Shown here: piece by piece, positions 25,631 to 35,035 of the stretch
Layout of the letters: each line of letters starts with the position of its first letter
How positions within the stretch are numbered: position 1 is the first letter of the stretch
Source of the DNA: Lysinibacillus sp. FSL M8-0337
GTDB lineage: Bacteria; Bacillota; Bacilli; Bacillales_A; Planococcaceae
Assembly (NCBI RefSeq): GCF_038593855.1
Contig: NZ_CP151996.1
Location: 4,491,245 to 4,555,244, forward strand
Direction of reading: 5' to 3'
Length of the DNA: 64,000 bases
Notes under the pieces: model-generated
Database searches by the model: none
What the model was told of the DNA's origin: nothing
Seen by the model: the letters and a program-made list of their open reading frames with translations, nothing else
Position numbers and translations under genes: made by a program

Positions 25631-25795
25631 TTATTTACTTGATACAATATATTCTGCTGGCTGTTCGCAGTAACTACATTTTGTGGATAACTTTTTTTCC
25701 TTTTCTACTTTATCCATAATTGGGAATACTTTTTGCTCCGCAACAAACATGTCTAAAGCGTGATCTATATGCTTTTCGCAACTGAATTTTTCCAT
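25631..25795 (-). CDS. yyzF: CxxH/CxxC small protein (YyzF-type)
   Basis: 54 residues from MEKFSCEKHIDHAL; the ATG at 25795 follows AAGGAG. The two conserved pairs are visible, C-E-K-H near residue 6 and C-S-Y-C near residue 40, the hallmark of the CxxH/CxxC family. It probably binds a zinc ion; the role is unknown. It lies directly upstream of rlmH as in other Bacilli, and one DnaA box falls within its coding sequence. Confidence 0.85.
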   Translation of the reverse strand: MEKFSCEKHIDHALDMFVAEQKVFPIMDKVEKEKKLSTKCSYCEQPAEYIVSSK

Positions 25796-25883
25796 TTTTT
25801 CATGTCTCCTTATTTTCCGAAATTTCCACAAACTTATTCACAATTCGGTCTATGTTATCCACAATCTATTGTAACAAAGGAAT

Positions 25884-25921
25884 AGCAAGTAGGAAAGAAA
25901 GGCTTTCTCTCGCTACTTGCT
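25884..25921. other. Long hairpin within the DnaA-box cluster
   Basis: AGCAAGTAG pairs with CTACTTGCT, and inside it GAAAG pairs with CTTTC. There is no T-run on the minus strand after it, so it is not a typical terminator for that direction. It may be structural or a processing site in the yyzF leader. Confidence 0.4.
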
Positions 25922-26018
25922 GTGTAAAGTAATTATTCACAAATTTCTAGTTATCCACATCTATATTTGTAAATTCTCTTAGTAAAATACATCTTGCGGA
26001 TTAATTTTTTAAATTAAA

Positions 26019-26051
26019 AATCGGTAGTAGATTTTACATCTACCACCGATT
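26019..26051 (-). terminator. Terminator of htrA
   Basis: AATCGGTAGTAGAT pairs with ATCTACCACCGATT with one mismatch, then TTTTTAAT on the minus strand. Confidence 0.88.
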
Positions 26052-26057
26052 AGCTTA

Positions 26058-27356
26058 TTACAATGAATCGCTATTTGTTAATGTTAGTGTTAATTCCACT
26101 AACTTACCTTCGCGGTATACTTTCATTGTTAATGTATCACCAATTTTTTTGTCGTTGTACAAATGCTTACGTAAATCAATCGAAGTTTCGATTTTTTTAC
26201 CGTCCATTTCAACAATTACATCATATTGTTTCACGCCTGCTTTTGAAGCTGGTGAGTTAGCGATAACATCTGTAATGACAACACCTGTTGTAATTTCTTT
26301 AGGTAATTTTAATGTTTGTTGTTGGTAGTACGCTGGTACGTCTGTTAAATCGACTAATGAAATCCCCATCGTTGGACGTTTCATTTCTCCATTTTTCTCT
26401 AATTCCTGAATAATTGGAATTGCTGAGTTGATTGGAATTGAGAAGCCCAGACCTTCCACTGACGATTCGGAAATTTTCATGGAGTTGATGCCGATTAATT
26501 CACCAGCTAAGTTCACTAGTGCACCACCACTATTACCAGGGTTAATAGCAGCATCTGTTTGTAACACTTCTTGTTGCCAATCCGCAACCTTGTCGCCATT
26601 TAAATCAACTGGTACTGAACGGTCTTTACCTGAAACAACACCTGTTGTTACAGAGCCATAAAATTCTAAACCTAGTGGATTCCCGATTGCAATCACTGTT
26701 TCACCTTGTTTTAGTACATCTGAGTTACCAAATGTCGCCACTGTTTTAACATCTTTTGCACTGATTGAAATAACAGCTAAGTCTGTCCAAACATCGCTAC
26801 CGACTAATTGTGCCTCTTCTTTTGAGCCGTCTTGCATTGTTACTTCTAACTGTTTTGCGCCTTCAATAACGTGATTATTTGTGACGATAAAGGCTGTATC
26901 ACCTTCTACTTTATAAATAACACCTGAGCCGCTTCCTGTTTCTTTATCTTGGGTTGTTTGCTGATTCCAAAAACCGCCACTTGCCACTTCTTGAATATTG
27001 GTAATACCTACAACAGCACCTGATGCTTTTTCTACAGCACCTGTAACATCCGTTGTTACTTCGGTTGCAACCTGATTGATGGTTGTCTCATTTTTACCAG
27101 AACTACTTGTTGTTGTCCCCGGCATCTGATTGACAAGCCCAGGAAGCATTAGCCACACGAGTAATGCACCGATAATAACCCCTATTAGACCACTAAAGAA
27201 ATAGCCACCTTTTCCTCCGCCGCCGTCTTTCTTTTTAGAACGCTTCGCTTGCATTTCTTTTTCCTCACGTTCCAATCTCTCCTGTAGAGGGGATTTTTGG
27301 ATCTCATCATTATTTAGAAAATCACTGTTTTTATCATCATCATTTAAATAACTCAT
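26058..27356 (-). CDS. htrA: HtrA-like membrane serine protease
   Basis: 432 residues from MSYLNDDDKN (ATG at 27356 after AGGATGAGG). A cytosolic charged N-terminus, one TM helix (SGLIGVIIGALLVWLML) and an extracytoplasmic trypsin-like domain follow. The catalytic triad is H in VTNNHVIEG, D in WTDLAVI, and S in NPGNSGGAL. A single PDZ domain ends the protein. It degrades or refolds misfolded secreted proteins. It is the B. subtilis YyxA/HtrC position next to the wal operon, but a separate promoter is likely given the 184-base gap and the terminator in front of it. Confidence 0.95.
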   Translation of the reverse strand: MSYLNDDDKNSDFLNNDEIQKSPLQERLEREEKEMQAKRSKKKDGGGGKGGYFFSGLIGVIIGALLVWLMLPGLVNQMPGTTTSSSGKNETTINQVATEVTTDVTGAVEKASGAVVGITNIQEVASGGFWNQQTTQDKETGSGSGVIYKVEGDTAFIVTNNHVIEGAKQLEVTMQDGSKEEAQLVGSDVWTDLAVISISAKDVKTVATFGNSDVLKQGETVIAIGNPLGLEFYGSVTTGVVSGKDRSVPVDLNGDKVADWQQEVLQTDAAINPGNSGGALVNLAGELIGINSMKISESSVEGLGFSIPINSAIPIIQELEKNGEMKRPTMGISLVDLTDVPAYYQQQTLKLPKEITTGVVITDVIANSPASKAGVKQYDVIVEMDGKKIETSIDLRKHLYNDKKIGDTLTMKVYREGKLVELTLTLTNSDSL

Positions 27357-27460
27357 GTTCCTCATCCTTTCGTACAACTTCTATCTATTAATTCTTGCCT
27401 TTATCATACGATTCAAACATTAAAATTACATGAAAAATAAATAAAATGGGCATAAAAAAT

Positions 27461-27501
27461 AGCTGTTCAATGCATTAACTATAAAATGCCATTGAACAGC
27501 T
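27461..27501. terminator. Terminator of the wal operon
   Basis: AGCTGTTCAATGCATT pairs with the AATG(C)CATTGAACAGCT arm, with T-rich flanks in both directions. It lies 40 bases after the yycJ stop. Confidence 0.85.
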
Positions 27502-27540
27502 TTTCTTTTTTATATGAACGCTTGAAATCTTGATTTTTCT

Positions 27541-28329
27541 TTAAACCATTACTAGTTTTGTTGGCTCTTCAGCATCCGTATCTACTAAATGAACATACTC
27601 ACCTGCGATAATCCCGCAAGATTGCAACGTTTGTGTCACACTCATGCGCGCAAGCTCTTTCATATTATTATCTTTACTTAAATGGGCTAAATAAATATTC
27701 GTTGGCTTCTCAAATACTACTTCGCTCATTGCAATAGCAGCATCTTCGTTCGATACGTGTCCTACATCACTCAAAATACGACGTTTTATAGACCACGGAT
27801 AGCGCCCCATTTGTAGCATGTTAACATCATGATTACTTTCAAACACGAAGGAATCTGCGCCACGGATAATGCCCTTCATACGATCACTAACATAGCCTGT
27901 ATCGGTAATGACCACGAGTTTACGACCATTTTCATGAAATGAATAAAACATCGGATCTGCTGCATCGTGTGAAACAGCAAAGGATTCTATAGCTAAAGAG
28001 CCAAAATGCTTCACCGTCTCCATTTCAAACTCAAAACGTTGCTCTAGCGGAATATCTCCTACGAGTCCATCCATCGCTTGCCACGTTTTAGCATTTGCAT
28101 ATACCGGTACATTGTATTTCCGAGCCAATACGCCAATTCCTTTAATATGATCACTGTGCTCATGTGTAACTAAAATGCCACTTAGCTGTTTCATATTGCG
28201 ATCGATTTTTGTGAAGAGCTGCTCCATCTTTTTGCCACTTAAGCCAGCATCGACAATAAATGCATGATTATCGTTCTCTACATAAATCGAATTGCCTGTA
28301 CTACCACTTGCTAAAACACTAAATCGCAT
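27541..28329 (-). CDS. yycJ: MBL-fold hydrolase YycJ/WalJ
   Basis: 262 residues. Metallo-beta-lactamase motifs: the start [15 protein letters not shown], the metal site [10 protein letters not shown] (HxHxDH), DTGYVS, ESNHD and HLSKDN. WalJ is a DNase-like family with a proposed role in coordinating cell division with replication or DNA repair. It is the last gene of the wal operon, two bases after yycI. Confidence 0.95.
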   Translation of the reverse strand: MRFSVLASGSTGNSIYVENDNHAFIVDAGLSGKKMEQLFTKIDRNMKQLSGILVTHEHSDHIKGIGVLARKYNVPVYANAKTWQAMDGLVGDIPLEQRFEFEMETVKHFGSLAIESFAVSHDAADPMFYSFHENGRKLVVITDTGYVSDRMKGIIRGADSFVFESNHDVNMLQMGRYPWSIKRRILSDVGHVSNEDAAIAMSEVVFEKPTNIYLAHLSKDNNMKELARMSVTQTLQSCGIIAGEYVHLVDTDAEEPTKLVMV

Positions 28330-28331
28330 CT

Positions 28332-29165
28332 TTAAACTCCCCAGTCTTCTTCTTCAACCTCTTGCTTGTCCTCTTGAATTTCAATAATCTTGCCTTCCAC
28401 AGCATCAACAAAAAACTCTTCTATTTCACCGTCTTCTAATTTCACTCGTACTTCCCATGTTGGTAATAATACTTGTGTTTGCGTTAAATAGACAAGTGTG
28501 GAATAGCCTAGCTGCATCTTGTCAACATGTGAATCTGGCTTTAAAAGCCCTTTTGCGTATAATGCCTGTACCACTTGAATCGGTGGTAGCACACTTTGTT
28601 GTTGCTCCACTTCTTCAATACTATCAAGCATCGTTTGTTCATACATCGTTACTTCATCGTTGGCATTCCATTGTATTTTTAACAGTCCACTCTTATTGTA
28701 ATAGAGCATTCGATTTTTTGTTTTTTGAAAGAAGATGGCTACACGCTCTTCGCGATTAACTTTCCATAATCCATAGGAACTGCCTTCTTTAATATTCGCT
28801 TGCACAAATTCTGTGAAACTGGCATCATCATTAACATTTCGCAATTTCACTGGATTTGCGAGAATGACATGCGCCTCTTTTCCTTCTAATTTTGCATCTA
28901 AATTATTTACGCGATGATTAGGATTGGTAAAATCAGCAGCCGTAAAAGTGTGGACTTTACCAGTAATAAAGGTAGCTGATTCCACATTATTCGGCAAAAC
29001 ACCATACGTAATATTATCCTCTTTTAAACGGGCATCTATCGTTTTCTCACCTGTTACTTCAACGCTTTGCGCCTCATTGTAACGATTTACATATAATGAG
29101 TATAAGAAAATATTTAAAATTAAAAAGACGACTATAAAAATGGATTTTGTTCTATTCCAATCCAT
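28332..29165 (-). CDS. walI: WalI (YycI), membrane regulator of WalK
   Basis: 277 residues. One N-terminal TM helix ([19 protein letters not shown]) is followed by an extracytoplasmic domain with YycI-type two-domain beta architecture. YycI pairs with YycH through the membrane helices to restrain the WalK kinase. It overlaps yycH by 14 bases, so the two are translated together. The C-terminus is rich in Glu ([13 protein letters not shown]), a lineage feature. Confidence 0.93.
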   Translation of the reverse strand: MDWNRTKSIFIVVFLILNIFLYSLYVNRYNEAQSVEVTGEKTIDARLKEDNITYGVLPNNVESATFITGKVHTFTAADFTNPNHRVNNLDAKLEGKEAHVILANPVKLRNVNDDASFTEFVQANIKEGSSYGLWKVNREERVAIFFQKTKNRMLYYNKSGLLKIQWNANDEVTMYEQTMLDSIEEVEQQQSVLPPIQVVQALYAKGLLKPDSHVDKMQLGYSTLVYLTQTQVLLPTWEVRVKLEDGEIEEFFVDAVEGKIIEIQEDKQEVEEEDWGV

Positions 29166-30474
29166 TTTTTACACCCCCAAGCATTTCAGGTGTCAGTAAA
29201 ACCCATGAACCATTGCGAATTACAAACCAGCTTGGTTCTAATGTAAATAATCTTAGATTTTCATCTTGTGTTAAATAATACCCAACAGCAATTTCATCGA
29301 TATCTGATAATACAATATTATTAAGCTTATGAATTTTTTCAACAATTTCTGTACCCGATGGCAGTTCTTTTATCTCTTTTTCCGATATGTCTAAAGAAAA
29401 GTAAGGGCGTTTATAGCGGAAAATGCGTGTATCTCCCCATACCGTTGTTATACGAGTTGTTGCTTGATCACTATAGACAGGGAAACCTTGTAAATAAAGC
29501 TGATAATCTAATTGATTTTTACTCGGGTTGCCCGATACATAGCGGTAATCCGCCGTGAAGCCACCATGTTCGTTGATAAATTCAAAACTATCTTTAAAGA
29601 GTTTCGATGGCTCTATGCTTTCGCTACTTTCGGCTGCTGGATAGACATAAGTCAATGATTTAAACCTTGTATCCACAGTCATAAGAGACAAACCATCTGT
29701 ATATTTTTCAAATGTCGCACTTTCTACATTACGCTGTACAACGTTTGGCTCTGAAAATAAGACATTTTTAAATAATTCAGGTGAAAGTTCATTCATATAA
29801 TACGTATATTTTACGGATTCAATTGTATCATTTGGCACATAAAGCGACGTATAGCCATCTCGTTCCACTTCTTTATATGCACTATGCAGTTTGGATGGTT
29901 CAATAATATCTTTTGCAAATTGATTGGCATTTGTAATACTTACATGTGAGCGTAACAGTGATTTGTTAGAGCTACTAATGAAATACATTTGCACTTCTTT
30001 GTTAGCATAATTTGTCCAATCAATTATAATGCGATTAAACGTTGTCTCTGGTAACTCTTTTTCACCAAAGTTAAAAATTGTACCTAGCTCTGAAAAAGGA
30101 ATTTCCCCAGCAAAAAATACAGTCATACGATTATTAGCACGTATCATCTCATTAACATTTGCTGGTGAAATATTATTGTTCACTCGAACTAGGTCTAGGA
30201 TGTTCCAACCATGAAAAATATTCATAATATCTTTCATGGCACCGTTTGATACAGTACCTGTTAATTCTTCTTCACTACTATAAAGAGCTTTATACGGCTT
30301 AATAACATCTTCTATTTTCTTTTGTGTACCAATTAAAATTTCCTTACCTTCTGTTTGCTCAATTACTTTGTAATCAGGCGTATATGTCCAGATAATGAAA
30401 GTTAGCACAACACTTAGCATAACGAGTAGAAATAAAACAATGGATTTTACTGGTTCTATATATTTCATTCCCAC
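29152..30474 (-). CDS. walH: WalH (YycH), membrane regulator of WalK
   Basis: 440 residues. A single N-terminal TM helix (SIVLFLLVMLSVVLTFIIW) and a long extracytoplasmic YycH domain, including the family's TYDYxxSGNPSKNQ-like region (FTADYRYVSGNPSKNQLDYQLYLQGFPVY in outline). It acts with YycI as the sensory input to WalK in cell-wall homeostasis. It overlaps walK by 10 bases. Confidence 0.93.
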   Translation of the reverse strand: MGMKYIEPVKSIVLFLLVMLSVVLTFIIWTYTPDYKVIEQTEGKEILIGTQKKIEDVIKPYKALYSSEEELTGTVSNGAMKDIMNIFHGWNILDLVRVNNNISPANVNEMIRANNRMTVFFAGEIPFSELGTIFNFGEKELPETTFNRIIIDWTNYANKEVQMYFISSSNKSLLRSHVSITNANQFAKDIIEPSKLHSAYKEVERDGYTSLYVPNDTIESVKYTYYMNELSPELFKNVLFSEPNVVQRNVESATFEKYTDGLSLMTVDTRFKSLTYVYPAAESSESIEPSKLFKDSFEFINEHGGFTADYRYVSGNPSKNQLDYQLYLQGFPVYSDQATTRITTVWGDTRIFRYKRPYFSLDISEKEIKELPSGTEIVEKIHKLNNIVLSDIDEIAVGYYLTQDENLRLFTLEPSWFVIRNGSWVLLTPEMLGGVKNGLE

Positions 30475-32330
30475 TCACCTGCCTCGTCAAAATCGTCTAA
30501 TTCAAATGGTAATGTGAAGAAAACGGTTGTCCCATATCCCTCTTCACTTTCAGCCCATATCTTCCCACCATGTGCCTCAATCATTTCTCGCGCAATCGCT
30601 AGCCCAAGACCTGTACCACCCATAGAGCGTGCCCGCGCGCGATCCACGCGGTAAAAACGGTCAAAAATACGTCCTACATTTTCTTTTGGAATACCCATGC
30701 CATCATCCGAAATCATGACCTTCAACGTATCTCCTTGGACGGTAAAACCAAAACGGACACTACCTCCATCTGGAGAATATTTTATTGCATTTGAGATCAC
30801 ATTATCAATTACTTGCGTCACCTTATCTGTATCAATTTCAACGTAATAGGATGTCTCTGGAAGTAATCGTTCGAATGTTACATTTTCTGATTTAGACATT
30901 TCAAAGCGATCGATAATTCGATTAAAGAATGAATTAAATAACACAATATCTGTATTCAATTTGTAATTACTACTATCCATTCGTGATAATTGTAGTAAAT
31001 CATTTACTAAACGAATCATTCGCTCTGTCTCTGTTTGCGTAACATTTAAAAATGTAGGCGCTATATTTTCATCTTTCCAAGCCCCATCAATTAATGCCTC
31101 AAGGTAACTACGCATCGTTGTTAACGGTGTACGAAGCTCGTGTGAGACATTCGATACAAACTCTCTACGCTCCATTTCAATCTTTTCCTGCTCCGTAATA
31201 TCATGAAGTACAGTAATTAACCCATTAATAAACCCTGTTTCTTTTTGAATTACCGAGAAATTGGCACGTAAAATATACGGTGCCTCTGCCGTACTAAAAT
31301 CCAAGTTGACAGCATCATTCATATGGATTAAATCCTCAAAGCTATATTCTTGGTCGATGCCTAACACCGAAGCGATTGGCCGTCCCAATGTGATATCCCT
31401 CGAAATATGCAATAACTCTAAGGCTGGATCATTAATAAGAATAATACGTCCTTTACGGTCTGTTGCAATTACACCATCGGTCATATTACTAAGGACCGAA
31501 TGAAGTTTCCGTCGTTCAGCCTCTGTCGTCGATTGAGACTCTTGCAATCGATTGGTTAAATGGTTAAACGTAGTAGCCAATTGTCCGATCTCATCGGTTC
31601 CATAAACTCGTACTTTACGAGAAAAGTTCCCTTTCGCCATGGCTTGTGCTTGTTTACGCATATCCGCAATCGGCTGCGTAATAGTGCGTGCTACTAAAAT
31701 GCCTAAGAAAATAGTAACCACTAATGATACAGCAGTACCACCTAGGAAAATACGGTTAATATCACTCATCTGCTCAAAAACGGATTCAATATTTGCTTCA
31801 ATGTAAAGCACCCCGATAATTTCATCATCAGGGCCAGCACCATCACGAATTGGCGTTGCTAACACCCATACTCGATTTCTCGTTTTATTGTCCAGTTTTA
31901 TAAGATCAAATAGTGTTTCGGCTGATATTGCTCGACGGACAAGGTCTGTATTCGAACGTTGGCCTATTAAATTTTGATTATCTACTTCTGAAGTTGCAAG
32001 TATACGCTGTCTACTATCAATTACGCGAATTTCTAAAATATCGCCTGTCGAAACATCCTTCAACCCTGTGGAAAATTCTTTTACAATGGATTTCAAACTT
32101 TCCTCAAGCGAAGGCATACTTTCATCGCGTTCTTTTAAAATTTCTTCACGAATGCTATATTGCATCAAATCTACACGCTGAAAAATAGACTCTTGAAAAT
32201 TACTTTTCAAATTTTCCTCTAGTTGCTTTGCAAAATAGATGCCTATAATTTGTAACGCCAACATAATCAACAAAATATAAATTAGTACAAGCTTGACATG
32301 AATTGATTTAAAGAAGCTTACTTTCTGCAT
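30465..32330 (-). CDS. walK: Essential cell-wall sensor histidine kinase WalK
   Basis: 621 residues, near the B. subtilis length of 611. TM1 (VKLVLIYILLIMLALQIIG), extracytoplasmic Cache-like domain, TM2 (FLGGTAVSLVVTIFLGILV), HAMP, PAS (MTDGVIATDRKGRIILIN), HisKA with FVSNVSHELRTPLTTM, then HATPase (N box NVISNAIKYSPDGG, G1 ISDDGMGIPKENV, G2 GGTGLGLAIAREM). It phosphorylates WalR to control peptidoglycan hydrolases; lipid-anchored or PAS-bound signals modulate it. Five bases separate it from walR. Confidence 0.98.
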   Translation of the reverse strand: MQKVSFFKSIHVKLVLIYILLIMLALQIIGIYFAKQLEENLKSNFQESIFQRVDLMQYSIREEILKERDESMPSLEESLKSIVKEFSTGLKDVSTGDILEIRVIDSRQRILATSEVDNQNLIGQRSNTDLVRRAISAETLFDLIKLDNKTRNRVWVLATPIRDGAGPDDEIIGVLYIEANIESVFEQMSDINRIFLGGTAVSLVVTIFLGILVARTITQPIADMRKQAQAMAKGNFSRKVRVYGTDEIGQLATTFNHLTNRLQESQSTTEAERRKLHSVLSNMTDGVIATDRKGRIILINDPALELLHISRDITLGRPIASVLGIDQEYSFEDLIHMNDAVNLDFSTAEAPYILRANFSVIQKETGFINGLITVLHDITEQEKIEMERREFVSNVSHELRTPLTTMRSYLEALIDGAWKDENIAPTFLNVTQTETERMIRLVNDLLQLSRMDSSNYKLNTDIVLFNSFFNRIIDRFEMSKSENVTFERLLPETSYYVEIDTDKVTQVIDNVISNAIKYSPDGGSVRFGFTVQGDTLKVMISDDGMGIPKENVGRIFDRFYRVDRARARSMGGTGLGLAIAREMIEAHGGKIWAESEEGYGTTVFFTLPFELDDFDEAGEWE

Positions 32331-32335
32331 TTCCT

Positions 32336-33049
32336 TTACTCCTGTTCAGGATTTCGTAAATAATACCCTACGCCACGTCTAGTGACAATCCATGCCGGAT
32401 GACTTGGATTATCCTCTATCTTTTCACGAAGGCGACGAATCGTTACATCGACTGTACGTACGTCACCGAAATAATCGTAACCCCATACAGTTTGTAAAAG
32501 ATGCTCACGCGTCATCACTTGTCCAATATGTTTTCCTAAATAATGTAGCAATTCAAACTCACGATGTGTTAATTCAATTGCTTCATCGCGCTTCATCACC
32601 TGATAAGCGTCAGGCTGGATAACAAGAGAGCCTACTACAATCTCATTGGATGTTTCCTCTTCTTCCTCTGCCGCAGGAGCTACTACTTGAAGGCGACGCA
32701 TATTGGCTTTCACGCGTGCGATTAGCTCCCTTGTACTAAATGGCTTCGTTACGTAATCATCCGCGCCCATTTCTAAGCCTAATACTTTATCAATCTCTGA
32801 GCCTTTAGCGGTTAACATAATAATAGGGAAATCATATTTTTTTCGAATTTCTCTACAAACTTCCATACCATCTCTTTTTGGTAACATTATATCTAACAGC
32901 ATTAAATCCGGCTGCTCTTCCTCAACCTTTTCTAATGCTTCATCTCCATCATACGCACAAATTACTTTGTAGCCTTCTTTAATTAAATTAAACTGTAAAA
33001 TATCTGCGATTGGTTTCTCATCGTCAACAACTAAAATTGTTTTACTCAT
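32336..33049 (-). CDS. walR: Essential cell-wall response regulator WalR
   Basis: 237 residues. OmpR/PhoB type. Receiver with D9-D10, phospho-acceptor D53 in [10 protein letters not shown] and K in MLTAKG and VTKPFS. C-terminal winged helix with [26 protein letters not shown] and [19 protein letters not shown]. It activates murein hydrolases and represses their inhibitors through direct repeats of TGTWAH. First gene of the walRKHI-yycJ operon. A probable Noc-binding site lies in its 5' region. Confidence 0.98.
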   Translation of the reverse strand: MSKTILVVDDEKPIADILQFNLIKEGYKVICAYDGDEALEKVEEEQPDLMLLDIMLPKRDGMEVCREIRKKYDFPIIMLTAKGSEIDKVLGLEMGADDYVTKPFSTRELIARVKANMRRLQVVAPAAEEEEETSNEIVVGSLVIQPDAYQVMKRDEAIELTHREFELLHYLGKHIGQVMTREHLLQTVWGYDYFGDVRTVDVTIRRLREKIEDNPSHPAWIVTRRGVGYYLRNPEQE

Positions 33050-33173
33050 ACATTCTCTCCCTTTCGCTATTCATCTATTCTAAACAATGTGTATTTGTAA
33101 AGTTACTACTCTTAACTCTAACATGCTTTTTGCTTCCATGCATTATTCACGAACAGTTTCCGTATTTCGACAA

Positions 33174-33191
33174 TTATTTCTCGGGAAATAA
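33174..33191. promoter_or_regulatory. Probable Noc-binding site (NBS)
   Basis: TTATTTCTCGGGAAATAA differs by one base from the B. subtilis NBS core, TATTTCCCGGGAAATA as I recall it. It lies upstream of walR. Noc, encoded at 55.5 kb, binds such sites to block Z-ring assembly over the nucleoid. Confidence 0.6.
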
Positions 33192-33214
33192 TGTAGATTT
33201 TTATGCTTACTATA

Positions 33215-33242
33215 CAAAAAAGCAGCCCACTATTTGGACTGC
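33215..33242 (-). terminator. Terminator of the M23 peptidase gene
   Basis: GCAGCCCA/TGGACTGC (one mismatch) over five bases, then a run of T on the minus strand, 10-35 bases after the peptidase stop codon. Confidence 0.8.
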
Positions 33243-33251
33243 CTTTTACAA

Positions 33252-34718
33252 TTACTGACCTACATATGATAAAGGATTGACCAGCTCACCATTTTTCTCA
33301 ACTTCAAAGTGTAAATGTGTACCTGTTGAATTTCCTGTAGAGCCCATAATTCCAATAACAGAACCTTTTTCAACAACCTGCCCAACACTAACCTTAATAG
33401 AAGATAAGTGTCCATAAAGCGTTGTATAGCCGTTTTTATGATTAATAACAATGCGATTACCATAGGTACCAGAAACGCCAGCAGCTACTACTACGCCATT
33501 ATCTGAAGCTAGTATATTGTAGTTACTAGGACGAGCAATGTCGATTCCGCGATGGATATCACCCCAACGTTGTCCCATAGCACTAGATACATAGCCTCCT
33601 ACTGTTGGCCAAACAAACTCGCCCGTTCCACGAGACGAGATTACTTTTGTACCTACTACTTCAATATGATCCACTGGTTGTTGTAACACTTTTTCTTCTA
33701 AAGCTACTTTAGAAGTGCGTGTGCCATTTTCAGTCGTGATTAAGTAAGAGGTTTCCTTTTTCCCGTTAACGCCTTGTTGTTTTATAACGGACTCCCCTTT
33801 GTACATTGTAGGGTCTTCTTTCATTACTTTTTTAAATGGAATTGTATCTGTAACGGTCTTTTCTTGTTTTACTTCAATGGTTACAAATGGTTTTGCAACC
33901 GTAACATTTAGTGCTTGTCCTATTTGTAACACTGTATCTACTGTCAGACCAGGATTTAATGCAATTAACTCAGCAGTTGTTAAATTATGCTTTTTAGCGA
34001 CTGCTCCTAATACATCCCCTGATTGAATTTTATATTCCTTTTGCTCAAGGGATCCTGTCATTAAGTGTTTCACTGCCTCTTCAGGCGATACAATGGCATT
34101 AGGATTTACTTTTTGTGTTACACCTGAAACACCTTGTTTAAACACAATATTTAACAGGCGTGATTCACCAGACTGTAAAGCTGGTAATTCATTTATAGAT
34201 TGTTGGTTTGCAAGTAAATCATCTAACGCTGGTTGAGAAACATATTGTAACTTTAATAAGCGAATTGTTTCTTCATAGGCTTTCGCATCTTTTAAAAAGG
34301 TGATTGGCTTATTATCTACTAGTAATGCAAAGGCAGGTGATTGTGCAACTAATGTTTGCTCTAATTTCGCCAAAGTTTCTGCATCCTTTGTTTCATTACT
34401 AAACACTTGCTCTGGTATTATTTTCACAACCGAGTTAGCATCGATTAATAAGTCTTTATACTGATTACTTGCTTGCTGTTCTTTCGATGCAATTATTTCT
34501 TGAACAGCTTTGTCATCAGATACAGCACCCATATATTCATTTTCTACATATACATGATATATTTTATTTAGTGTTTCTTTATGATTATTTTCTTTTGTAA
34601 AGCCTGCGCTTATTGTGAAACTAGCCATTAGTACCGCAATAATTGACACTTTTTTAAAAGAAGAAAAATTGTAGGTGAATCGATTGCTTTCTTCTTTTTT
34701 ATTACAAGACGAACTCAT
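33252..34718 (-). CDS. LysM-G5-M23 cell-wall metallopeptidase
   Basis: 488 residues from MSSSCNKKEE, with the RBS GGAAGGGG eleven bases before the ATG at 34718. An N-terminal membrane anchor or signal (around 22-42) is followed by an unassigned helical domain, a LysM module (YKIQSGDVLGAVAKKHNLTTAELIALNPG in outline), a G5 domain (VTDTIPFKKVMKEDPTMYKG) and an M23 endopeptidase with zinc ligands HRGID and HLHFEV. It cleaves peptide cross-bridges in the wall, or is a scaffold if the ligands are not all kept. Adjacent to walR and so likely in its regulon; a loose WalR-like repeat lies at 34829-34845. Confidence 0.92.
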   Translation of the reverse strand: MSSSCNKKEESNRFTYNFSSFKKVSIIAVLMASFTISAGFTKENNHKETLNKIYHVYVENEYMGAVSDDKAVQEIIASKEQQASNQYKDLLIDANSVVKIIPEQVFSNETKDAETLAKLEQTLVAQSPAFALLVDNKPITFLKDAKAYEETIRLLKLQYVSQPALDDLLANQQSINELPALQSGESRLLNIVFKQGVSGVTQKVNPNAIVSPEEAVKHLMTGSLEQKEYKIQSGDVLGAVAKKHNLTTAELIALNPGLTVDTVLQIGQALNVTVAKPFVTIEVKQEKTVTDTIPFKKVMKEDPTMYKGESVIKQQGVNGKKETSYLITTENGTRTSKVALEEKVLQQPVDHIEVVGTKVISSRGTGEFVWPTVGGYVSSAMGQRWGDIHRGIDIARPSNYNILASDNGVVVAAGVSGTYGNRIVINHKNGYTTLYGHLSSIKVSVGQVVEKGSVIGIMGSTGNSTGTHLHFEVEKNGELVNPLSYVGQ

Positions 34719-35035
34719 CAATAAAGCCCCTTCCAACTTTAGCCTAACATAGGTTTAATTACCCACAAAGATTTTGCACCACTATAATGTACCATAAAGA
34801 AAATGGCGTTTGAATATTTTATCCCTTTTGTAATGAAAATGTATTATTTCTCTACTAATTGTTACATAAATCTTATATTTGATAATCTTATTCTCACTCC
34901 TTTTATTTTTAAATTAGGAAGTATTATCCTTATTATTTTGTTTTAAATGAGTATTTAAACATATTTCTTTTTACTTTTTCAATATTTCGATAAAATAGAG
35001 TAAGAGACGTATACTAGTTGATTGGAGCGATTGAT
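34719..35035. other. Divergent promoter region, M23 peptidase and YitT genes
   Basis: No gene was found. It is AT-rich. TGTAAT-5-TGTATT at 34829-34845 is 11 of 12 to the WalR box. The right end carries GGAG (35024-35027) for the TTG-start gene. Confidence 0.4.

Larger units (their letters stand above)
25544..25959. promoter_or_regulatory. DnaA-box cluster around yyzF/rlmH
   Basis: Exact TTATCCACA at 25576, 25855 and 25951 and on the other strand at 25682-25690; TTATTCACA at 25834 and 25933; one-mismatch sites at 25544, 25589 and 25597. Nine sites lie in 416 bases, some 38 kb from the origin. I recall DnaA binding near yydA (rlmH) in B. subtilis, so this is probably a conserved titration or regulatory cluster. 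Confidence 0.75.
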
